A stretch of DNA of 36,413 nt. Origin: an uncultured Butyricicoccus sp. (GTDB lineage Bacteria; Bacillota; Clostridia; Oscillospirales; Butyricicoccaceae). Numbering within the stretch: the first letter of the stretch is position 1; each line of letters begins with the position of its first letter. Positions 1 to 6,257 of this stretch are shown piece after piece. Position numbers and translations under genes: made by a program. Where the stretch lies: the NCBI GenBank assembly GCA_944376065.1, contig CALWBL010000014.1:1-36413 (forward strand), given 5' to 3'. The notes beneath the pieces were generated by a model. That model was not told the DNA's origin and searched no databases. It saw nothing but the letters and a program-made list of their open reading frames with translations.

Positions 1-77
1 TTTTTTCAACTATTACATCTGCAAGTCATTGGGTTTATGTAACAAACATTATAATTTACGAAGTTTTTTTGCTGAAT
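1..77. repeat. Terminal direct repeat, left copy
   Basis: These 77 bases are identical to 36337-36413, and the same 77 bases occur at 20795-20871. The left copy is followed by C at 78, whereas the internal copy is followed by T at 20872. An exact terminal overlap of this length is what a de Bruijn assembler leaves when it closes a circle. It covers the 3' end of agrD and the start of the agrB remnant. Confidence 0.9.
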
Positions 78-201
78 CTGGTAATTTAGGCTGATGTGCA
101 ATAAACATGCAAGTGGTGTTTACATTTAGTGATGTTATCATCACTGCAAATGAAGCAACCACACCTCCTAATAGATATAATAACTTTTGTTTCTTTTTCA
201 T
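49..201 (-). CDS. agrD: AgrD-type cyclic autoinducer peptide precursor, copy 1
   Basis: A 50-residue precursor of the AgrD / cyclic lactone autoinducer family. It has a basic start (MKKKQK), an amphipathic hydrophobic leader, the core NTTCMFIAHQPKLP and a charged tail (SAKKLRKL). Clostridial AgrD proteins share the layout Cys-four residues-HQP, so the predicted thiolactone ring is CMFIA. I chose the ATG at 201 over the upstream one at 240 because AGGAAGG lies just before it. In this family AgrB cuts and cyclises the precursor and AgrC senses the product. Here agrB and agrC are only fragments, so processing would need chromosomal partners. The second copy (20843-20995) has the same core. A two-repeat operator and TATAAT lie upstream (247-313). 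The family call is firm; activity is inferred. Confidence 0.85.
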   Translation of the reverse strand: MKKKQKLLYLLGGVVASFAVMITSLNVNTTCMFIAHQPKLPDSAKKLRKL

Positions 202-246
202 TAGATATTCCTTCCTAAAATTTAACTTAAAACTAACCACATACCC

Positions 247-313
247 ATTATAGTCTTTTTTTATTTTTGTGCGAACTTTGGGTACAAGTGATTGAATTAA
301 GGGTACAAGTGAT
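247..313 (-). promoter_or_regulatory. agrD promoter with AgrA/LytTR-like direct-repeat operator, copy 1
   Basis: The 13-base word GGGTACAAGTGAT occurs at 280-292 and again at 301-313, a period of exactly 21 bp. LytTR regulators such as AgrA bind paired 9-bp direct repeats with this kind of two-turn spacing. On the minus strand the repeats lie upstream of a perfect TATAAT (247-252), and the -35 position is poor (TTCGCA), as expected of an activator-dependent promoter. The predicted start lies about 40 bases before the agrD ATG. The same arrangement is at 21041-21107. Confidence 0.6.
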
Positions 314-314
314 G

Positions 315-347
315 AAAAAACAGGAATAGAATATGACTCTATTCCTG
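315..347 (-). terminator. Rho-independent terminator of the agrC remnant
   Basis: The arms CAGGAATAG (321-329) and CTATTCCTG (339-347) form a 9-bp stem. On the minus strand the stem is followed by a run of six T (315-320). It overlaps the stop codon of the agrC remnant. An identical stem lies at 21116-21142 upstream of the second agrD, where the agrC part is gone. Confidence 0.7.
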
Positions 348-720
348 TTTATAGTCTTCATATGGAATTATAACAGCTACCGAAAAAGTATTATTTGTAT
401 GCTCTATTCTTATTTCACCACCATGGTTTTCTAAACCCTTTGATATATTGTTAAATCCCATACCATGACTATATTTAAAAGGCTTTGTTGTTTTAAAATA
501 TTTTTTCATTACCTATTATAATTGAATTATATATTCTTTCATCAATTATTATCATGGTAATATTCACAATAAGTAATATAGAATCATTTATAAGTACATT
601 GTATACACTTAGATCATTTTTCTCCAAAGAGCCAATAAATAAATACAACGTTCCAAAAAGTATTATACTAAATGCTAAATAATAAAGTTTAGATAAATCA
701 TAACTTTTTGTATATTAGTA
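339..720 (-). pseudogene. agrC: agrC-like sensor kinase remnant (internal deletion)
   Basis: Two pieces remain. Minus-strand 493-718 encodes a hydrophobic stretch with two probable membrane segments (KLYYLAFSIILFGTLYLF and the region around LINDSILLIVNITMIII), ending at a TAA. In another frame, 339-509 encodes the end of a GHKL ATPase domain: SHGMGFNNISKGLENHGG is the G2-box region of AgrC-type histidine kinases, followed by the last strands. The dimerisation helix and most of the ATPase domain are missing, so this looks like a sensor kinase gene with an internal deletion and a frame change near 495-509. An ATG at 509 could still yield a 56-residue product. Its position just upstream of agrD fits an agr locus. 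Kinase identity is good for the C-terminal piece and inferred for the membrane piece. Confidence 0.65.
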
Positions 721-1062
721 TTAAATTTTTATTTTATCATCAAAACAATTTAACATATAATCATAAAATGCTGTATATTCACATACATAATTATCTTCTT
801 CATCAAATATTCTTATCCAAGCTGAAATATAATCCATAGGTGGTTCATAGGAATAACTTTTACTAAAAGAAACGCCCTCATTTTCAAATCTATATTTCTT
901 AAGAACAGTTTCTAAATCAGAATACATATCTTCCATAAATGAGACCCTATCATTGTCCCACCAATTTTTTAAACATTTTTTCAATTCATCACGAGTTATA
1001 TCAAATAAATTATTATCAGAAATAAAATTACTAAAATCTTCGGATTTTATTGGTATTTTCAT
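721..1062 (-). CDS. Probable immunity protein for the adjacent toxin
   Basis: A 113-residue acidic cytoplasmic protein with no signal peptide or membrane segment, rich in Asp, Glu, Trp and Tyr (for example KNWWDNDRVSFMEDMYSD). Its ATG overlaps the toxin stop by one base (TGATG), so the two are translationally coupled, with AGGGAGG nine bases upstream. A small acidic protein directly behind a secreted polymorphic toxin is the usual layout for an immunity gene. I do not recognise a named immunity family. The TTG just before the ATG could add one residue, but the ATG is the better start. Confidence 0.6.
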   Translation of the reverse strand: MKIPIKSEDFSNFISDNNLFDITRDELKKCLKNWWDNDRVSFMEDMYSDLETVLKKYRFENEGVSFSKSYSYEPPMDYISAWIRIFDEEDNYVCEYTAFYDYMLNCFDDKIKI

Positions 1063-1796
1063 CAATGTAATCCCTCCCTAAATAAGTCAAATATCCATTC
1101 TCCAGATTCTGTTTTATACCCAAATATTCTATAATCACCATATTGTTTGCTAATTATTTTTATCTCGTGTGTATATTGCTTGCCTATTTTTGAACTAGTT
1201 GATATTTTTTTAATTCCTGCTTGACCCTTAGCGCCTACTAGTCCTTTTTCAGCTGCATCTTTAAACAATTGTAAAACTTTTTTCCCTTCAGCTCCTTTAA
1301 ATTTTCTATTTATTTCTTTAATTGCTTTTGATGAAATGCCATCTGAATACTTAAACGTTTTCATGGCTGCTTCAACAGCTTTTTTCCCTTTAGATGTCTT
1401 TGCAAACTTTGCAACTTCATCAACTTTTAATAATGTTTTACCACCTTTTCTAAAATATGCTGTTGATGGAAGCGCTGGTAACAAAGCAGCAGTATCAAGA
1501 ACAGCCCATCCAAAATTGCCCCAAGATGGATTTGCAAACAACTCCGCCCAACTTGCACCTGCCATTAAAATATCTACGGCATCCCAAAAATTTCGTGTTT
1601 GTATACCACCATGTTTTTTAACATAGTAAGTTGTACCATACATTGTTTCTATTTTTTCAATAAGAATATAAGAAGCATATGTAGTTTCAACATAGCTTGT
1701 ACTACCTTTTTCAGCAGCAAAAGCAGGAACACCCATACTTAACATCATGGATGAAGCAATAAAAACACTTAAAATTCTTTTAGATAAATTTTTCAT
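1062..1796 (-). CDS. Secreted polymorphic toxin-like protein
   Basis: A 244-residue protein. Residues 1-27 are a Sec signal peptide ending PAFAA. The middle section (FWDAVDILMAGASWAELF then NPSWGNFGWAVLDTAALL) has the small-residue helical character of pre-toxin segments. The C-terminal third is basic, and its last 40 residues contain GDYRIFGYK and GEWIFDLF, reminiscent of the strands of ParE/RelE-type or BECR-fold RNases. It lacks LXG, WXG or YD-repeat regions, so it appears to be exported through Sec. AAGGAGG stands before the ATG at 1796; a longer reading frame to 1862 has no ribosome site. The immunity gene follows with a one-base overlap. The toxin class is a context-based inference and the enzymatic fold is a guess. 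Confidence 0.6.
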   Translation of the reverse strand: MKNLSKRILSVFIASSMMLSMGVPAFAAEKGSTSYVETTYASYILIEKIETMYGTTYYVKKHGGIQTRNFWDAVDILMAGASWAELFANPSWGNFGWAVLDTAALLPALPSTAYFRKGGKTLLKVDEVAKFAKTSKGKKAVEAAMKTFKYSDGISSKAIKEINRKFKGAEGKKVLQLFKDAAEKGLVGAKGQAGIKKISTSSKIGKQYTHEIKIISKQYGDYRIFGYKTESGEWIFDLFREGLH

Positions 1797-2149
1797 ATAT
1801 AATACCTCCTTGTTTAGTGAGATAATACTATATGATTTCATCAAAATTGTATAAAACAACATGGTTATTTTGCTGAAAATTTGTAATTTTTTTGTTATTT
1901 ATACATATAAAAATAATAATTAACTGAAAAGTTAGATAAATACCATAACAGCAATAAATATACAAATAAATATTTACTATGTATATTATTTTTTGACCGT
2001 TAAATTCGGTACTCAAAATTTCATATATTTTATAAATAATAAAATACAGTTTTTATACTAGATTTAATGATGTTAAATTTAAGACTAATCTTTTTAACGT
2101 ATCAACACTTGTGAAATATATAAAAAAATAATGTTATAACATAAACAAT

Positions 2150-2343
2150 ACCTTATATACTTATTAAAAATGAGATTTATATTATAAAAAACGTAAATTT
2201 ATATCAAATCTTTAAAACATACTCATATTCATACTTAAAAAAACTATTTGAAAATGCAAAAACTAAAGATGAACAAGATTTTTATATAAAACTAGTAAAT
2301 CTTGTTCTTCAAAAAGAGCAATTAAGAGTAATAAGTGAATAAT
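2150..2343 (+). pseudogene. 3' remnant of an unidentified gene
   Basis: The region 1863-2458 has no intact gene. On the plus strand a frame open from about 2150 encodes a charged tail of roughly 57 residues ending LVLQKEQLRVISE-stop. It has no ATG or ribosome site and is followed directly by a strong hairpin at 2350-2382. The amphipathic composition looks protein-like, so it is probably the end of a deleted gene. I do not recognise it. Confidence 0.3.
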
Positions 2344-2349
2344 TTATTA

Positions 2350-2382
2350 TTAAGTGGTCATTTTGACCACTTAAATTTTTTA
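2350..2382 (+). terminator. Rho-independent terminator
   Basis: The arms TTAAGTGGTCA (2350-2360) and TGACCACTTAA (2364-2374) pair perfectly over 11 bp with a three-base loop, followed by ATTTTTTAT. It would end transcription of the remnant just before it and insulate the Fic gene. Confidence 0.75.
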
Positions 2383-2458
2383 TAGGAATAAAAATGATAA
2401 TAAATCATTGTATTATTGCCGATAATAATATAATATATTATAAGAAAGGAATGATAAT

Positions 2459-3340
2459 ATGAGTTTTAAATCTGTACAAGAAATCGCAAAAATATGGGGG
2501 ATTTCTGAACGAAGTGTACGGAATTATTGTAGACAAGGTCGTGTATATGGTGCTGTTTTACAGGGGAAAACATGGAAAATTCCTGCCGACACTGTAAAGC
2601 CAGATAGGGCAAAAAAAGGAACCAGCCCTTTATTACTTAGATTAAATCAAGAACGAGAAAAAAAAATAAAAGGCGGAATATATCATAAAATTCAAATTGA
2701 ATTAACTTATAATTCTAATCATATGGAAGGTAGTCGTCTAACGCATGACCAAACCAGATATATTTATGAGACTAATTCCATGAATGCAACTGATGAAGTT
2801 ATAAAAATAGATGATATTATTGAAACAAAAAATCATTTTAAATGTATTGATTACGTTTTAGCAAAAGCCACTGAACCGTTAAATGAAAATCTAATTTTAA
2901 AATTGCATAAAATTTTAAAAACAGGCACTTCAGATAGTGAACTTGATTGGTTTGCAGTTGGAGCATATAAAAAACTTCCAAATGAAGTTGGCGGACATGA
3001 AACAACACCACCTCAACAAGTATCTGACGAGTTAAAAAAATTATTGATACAATATAATAACAAAAAAGAAAAAAACTTAGAAGATATCATTGATTTTCAT
3101 GTAAAATTTGAGCGTATTCACCCATTTCAAGATGGAAATGGCAGAGTAGGACGACTAATTATATTTAAAGAATGTTTAAATTATGGAATTGTTCCATTTA
3201 TAATCCAAGATGATTTAAAATTATTCTATTATCGTGGAATTAGTCAATGGGGAAAAGAAAACGGATATCTAATGGATACCTGCTTGACTGGTCAAGATAG
3301 ATTTATAAAATATCTTGATTATTATAAAATCTCATACTAA
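2459..3340 (+). CDS. Fic family protein with N-terminal HTH domain
   Basis: A 293-residue protein. Residues 1-45 form an excisionase/MerR-like helix-turn-helix (VQEIAKIWGISERSVRNYC, then a wing with GKTWKIP). The Fic core carries the complete catalytic motif HPFQDGNGRVGR at about residues 221-232, with the catalytic His and the phosphate-binding GNGR. Around residues 85-92 the motif SNHMEG fits the inhibitory (S/T)xxxE(G/N) helix, here N-terminal to the core (class II arrangement). Fic enzymes usually transfer AMP from ATP to a protein hydroxyl. With an intact inhibitory Glu the protein may be restrained or may remove AMP. AAGAAAGGA precedes the ATG, and a strong terminator follows at 3401-3435. 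The target is unknown. The HTH suggests DNA binding, perhaps at its own promoter. Confidence 0.9.
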   Translation: MSFKSVQEIAKIWGISERSVRNYCRQGRVYGAVLQGKTWKIPADTVKPDRAKKGTSPLLLRLNQEREKKIKGGIYHKIQIELTYNSNHMEGSRLTHDQTRYIYETNSMNATDEVIKIDDIIETKNHFKCIDYVLAKATEPLNENLILKLHKILKTGTSDSELDWFAVGAYKKLPNEVGGHETTPPQQVSDELKKLLIQYNNKKEKNLEDIIDFHVKFERIHPFQDGNGRVGRLIIFKECLNYGIVPFIIQDDLKLFYYRGISQWGKENGYLMDTCLTGQDRFIKYLDYYKISY

Positions 3341-3400
3341 TTAAATAAAACTATCTATATTGATTCAAAATCAATATCAATAAATAATACTCAATTTTCA

Positions 3401-3435
3401 ACACATTTATTTTTGGTAAAATAAATGTGTTTTTT
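3401..3435 (+). terminator. Rho-independent terminator after the Fic gene
   Basis: The arms ACACATTTATTTT (3401-3413) and AAAATAAATGTGT (3418-3430) pair over 13 bp with loop TGGT, followed by TTTTT. It separates the Fic gene from the replication operon. Confidence 0.8.
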
Positions 3436-3527
3436 ATTATCTAACATTTAATTAAAAATATTTTTAAATTTTTGTTAAATTAGACACTATAATAAAAATT
3501 ATATTTTGAATTTATAATTTATTGTAA

Positions 3528-3556
3528 TTGAAATTTGTCAGACATAAATATATAAT
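3528..3556 (+). promoter_or_regulatory. Sigma-A type promoter of the replication operon
   Basis: TTGAAA (3528-3533) and TATAAT (3551-3556) are separated by exactly 17 bp. The predicted start is near 3563, about 30 bases before the GTG at 3595. It would drive the small repressor gene and the initiator together. Confidence 0.65.
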
Positions 3557-3594
3557 CAATATATAAAATAAATATTGATAAGAGGTTATAAAAA

Positions 3595-3771
3595 GTGTAC
3601 AGAAACACTAGAATTACAGTTAGAATTCCAGAAAGTCGAAAACAACTGCTGGAACAATGGGCAAAAGATAATAACTGCACGGTATCAGATTTAATAAACA
3701 ACTTAATTGAAAATCGATTACGCAGAGAAAAAAGACACACAAAAAAAGCTGAAAATAATAAAGGTGATTAA
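3595..3771 (+). CDS. Ribbon-helix-helix (CopG-like) plasmid protein
   Basis: A 58-residue protein starting at GTG, with AGAGG upstream. It has the ribbon-helix-helix pattern: a short basic strand (TRITVRIPES), then two helices with a turn (KQLLEQWAKDNNCTVSDLI), then a basic tail. The gene ends two bases before the initiator ATG, and its last codons contain the initiator's ribosome site (AAAGGTG), so the two are coupled. In pLS1-type plasmids a small CopG protein just before rep represses rep transcription and sets copy number. By position and fold this is the likely copy-control repressor. No palindromic operator is obvious at the 3528-3556 promoter, so the repressor role is inferred. Confidence 0.75.
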   Translation: MYRNTRITVRIPESRKQLLEQWAKDNNCTVSDLINNLIENRLRREKRHTKKAENNKGD

Positions 3772-3773
3772 AT

Positions 3774-5138
3774 ATGACTGATAAATATAGTAGTGCGGTT
3801 AATAATCTGTTCAGTGGATTATCTAACATATTAACTGCAAATTATAAGAACCTTAATTCAGAAGAGAAGACTTATCCATTATTAAAAATAAAAAGAGATA
3901 TTCATGATGAAAAGCAAAACATTTTATTTCAAAAAGATAAAACTTATGTATTTTTATCTGGTTTAATATATCTTTTAGATGAAAATACCGAAATAAATGA
4001 AGATTTTTTTAATAATAACAGTCCAGTAAAAAACACCAATAATAAAAACATAGATTTTTTTGATTTATTAACTTATATATCTGAAGATAATACCCTAGAA
4101 GATTTTGTAGATTTAGGCAAAGTTATTCGTGGATTGATGGCAATATATAAGGATGAAACCAACAAAAAGTTAAATATATCGCCAAAAATTTTACAACGTT
4201 GTAATAGTGAAAAACCAGAAAATTTATATATCCCAACATCTAAACTAACTCGAAATCTAAATAATATTATTGAAGCTGGTATGAGAGGTGTCAGTTTAAA
4301 TGTTGCAAGCAAGGAAAGTCAAAAGTCAATGTACACAAACTGTATTATATCTTTTGATAATGATAAAACAAACCTTTCAAAGAAAACAACCCCTTATGAT
4401 ACACTTGTTTATAATGCTATTGCTACATATGCAGAACATTTTGGAGCTGATAAATTAATCACTTTAGAAAACATTTATCGTATTATGGTCGGTGATAACG
4501 GAAGTGCAACACCTAGTAAACAGCAAGTCGAAAAAGTAAAACAAAGTATTGATAAAATGCGTGTTTATACTATAAAAATCGATTGCACAGATGAAGTTAA
4601 TGCCTATAAAAAATCACATTTGGCAGGAGAATGTGACCAGCTTAGAGAAAACAAAGATGGAAAATTCTTTTTTGATACATATTTATTAGCGTGTGAATGG
4701 GTTTCTGCGGTTTCAAACAGAAATGAAGTTACTGCTTTACATTTGTTGAGAAAACCTGTAATGCTGGAATATTCGAAGATTAGTGGACAGATTTTAAATA
4801 TACCATCTTATTTGCTAGATACCAAACATATACAGCAAAATACCGAACGAAATTTAATTTTAAAAGACTGTTTATTAAGACGTATAGAAGGAATGAAAGG
4901 AAATAATGCTCTAAATCAAAATATTATTTCTCTATATAGCTATCAAAAGAACGGAAAGTATAAGCAAGGCTTATACGAACAAGTGCTGCAACAAAACGAT
5001 GTGAGCAAAAAAGAAACTATTGCTATTAGAGATGCAGCAGCAAAATATTTAGACTATTGGAAAGAATGTAAATATATAAAAGATTATCAATTTGAAAAGA
5101 AGGGAAGAACAGTTTCTGGCATAAAAATAGAACTTTGA
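3774..5138 (+). CDS. Plasmid replication initiator protein (Rep)
   Basis: A 454-residue protein with no membrane segment. About residues 205-275 (from PYDTLVYNAIATYAEHFGA through KVKQSIDKMRVYTIKID) look like the winged-helix DNA-binding unit of theta-type plasmid initiators. A second helical/winged section near the C-terminus ends GRTVSGIKIEL. It lies between a CopG-like gene and an array of six iterons (5294-5570), the standard arrangement of an iteron-controlled replicon. Its job would be to bind the iterons, open the origin with DnaA and recruit the helicase, for which the plasmid brings its own candidate at 6258-8360. I cannot assign a named Rep family. The initiator role rests on context and weak fold resemblance. 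Confidence 0.7.
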   Translation: MTDKYSSAVNNLFSGLSNILTANYKNLNSEEKTYPLLKIKRDIHDEKQNILFQKDKTYVFLSGLIYLLDENTEINEDFFNNNSPVKNTNNKNIDFFDLLTYISEDNTLEDFVDLGKVIRGLMAIYKDETNKKLNISPKILQRCNSEKPENLYIPTSKLTRNLNNIIEAGMRGVSLNVASKESQKSMYTNCIISFDNDKTNLSKKTTPYDTLVYNAIATYAEHFGADKLITLENIYRIMVGDNGSATPSKQQVEKVKQSIDKMRVYTIKIDCTDEVNAYKKSHLAGECDQLRENKDGKFFFDTYLLACEWVSAVSNRNEVTALHLLRKPVMLEYSKISGQILNIPSYLLDTKHIQQNTERNLILKDCLLRRIEGMKGNNALNQNIISLYSYQKNGKYKQGLYEQVLQQNDVSKKETIAIRDAAAKYLDYWKECKYIKDYQFEKKGRTVSGIKIEL

Positions 5139-5293
5139 TTTGTGGCAAAATTTAAAGATACAAACTTAATCCGTAGCTTAATTAGGTATTTAAAATATAT
5201 CAAAAATAATGTATTTACAAGCACTTTTGATACGTGCAGTATTTCTAGTTTTTTAATGCAAATTAAATATATCTTTGTTAAATATTCCAAATT

Positions 5294-5763
5294 GCGGGCA
5301 AACTATGGGTACCGTCCGGGCAAACTTTGGGTACCAAAAGCACTTTCAAGATTCACAACTTCCAATTATGTAAAAATAATACATTTATAAACATTCATTT
5401 TATATGCAATATATCTAATATTTTATAGAAATCTAGCATATTTTTTGTTTGATTATTAGAAAATAAAAATTTCCAAAAAATTACGGGTGGGCAAACTATG
5501 GGTACCATCGGGCAAACTTTGGGTACCATGCGGGCAAACTATGGGTACCATCGGGCAAACTTTGGGAACTATGGACACTTGTCCACAGATTAAAAATCGC
5601 CCAAACTTGACAAACTTTAGTTATGAAAAATGCCGTTTTTGTCGGTTTTTAAGCGTTTAAAATCAAAAAAAATTTTTGCCAAAAATCGGCCGTAAGTTAC
5701 TGTAAGTATACTGTAAGTAACTGTAATAGGGAAACCGCCTATTTCCAGTTGGGCGGTTTCCCT
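5294..5763 (+). other. Putative replication origin: iterons, DnaA box, phased repeats, hairpin
   Basis: Six iterons of about 20 bp, consensus GGGCAAACTWTGGGTACC, lie at 5294-5313, 5316-5335, 5487-5506, 5508-5527, 5530-5549 and 5551-5570. Spacing alternates 21/22 bp, TAT and TTT versions alternate, and the last copy is degenerate. TTGTCCACA (5579-5587) differs from the DnaA box at one base and sits within the inverted repeat TGGACA/TGTCCA. Three 10-11 bp direct repeats (TAAGTTACTG, TAAGTATACTG, TAAGTAACTG) run from 5693 to 5723. A perfect 12-bp stem, AGGGAAACCGCC (5728-5739) with GGCGGTTTCCCT (5752-5763), follows without a T run. This is the likely oriV. Confidence 0.8.
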
Positions 5764-6257
5764 TAATACTCTTCTTACAAGGTTCTCAAAAATTTTGAAA
5801 AGAAATTTTTTCCAAGAAAAAATTTTAGTAAGATCCTTGTAGGAAAAAACTTTTTTTATTCATGCCCAAGTTAAAGCTCAAACAGCCGCAAATTAAACCA
5901 AGCTTTATGAATTGCTTTTGTAATCTTTTTCAAAATAAGTTCAAGCTAGTCAAACAATGATTTTTTCCTATAGGTTTTGAAAACTTTTTTGAAACCCATT
6001 AACATGGAATGCGAGAGGCATTTTGAGAAGTTTGGAAATAAAGCATAGTATATTCCATACCGACAAATAGCCGTAAACGGCTCAGAACGCCCCTAGAATC
6101 AATTTTACGAATTTAGGTAGTAAAACTATACCCTGAAATAAAGTGCCGCTTAGAATGCGTCTACGGCGATTTATGAGCATATGTGTAAAAATAAAAGCAA
6201 TAATAAAAATTTCTCTCTTACAAGATTTTTAAAATAATTATCTGGAGGATTACAAAT
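5764..6257 (+). other. Structured non-coding stretch before the primase gene
   Basis: No gene is visible. The stretch has several complementary segments: ATGGAAT (near 6004) with ATTCCAT (near 6053), AATGC-GAGAG-GCATT (near 6008), and AGCCG-TAAA-CGGCT (near 6069). It also holds the 98-bp element at 6071-6168. GC content rises locally against an AT-rich background. It may be a leader or a small RNA gene, or part of the origin. Confidence 0.4.
6071..6168 (+). repeat. 98-bp structured element, intergenic copy
   Basis: Aligned without gaps to 6568-6665 inside the primase gene, about two thirds of the 98 positions agree by eye, with the ten bases CTCAGAACGC identical. A 40-bp part (6081-6120) also matches 13338-13377 at about 70%. 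The element includes the fold CCTAGA...TTTAGG. Confidence 0.6.

Noticed and set aside
1336..1626. 96-residue plus-strand frame opposite the toxin gene
   Set aside because: It has no ribosome site and mirrors the codon pattern of the toxin gene on the minus strand, so it is a shadow frame. The same holds for frames opposite the primase, chemoreceptor and pan genes.
5294..5570. Regularly spaced repeats as a CRISPR array
   Set aside because: The units are only about 20 bp with 1-2 bases between most of them and no unique spacers. They are iterons next to a replication initiator.
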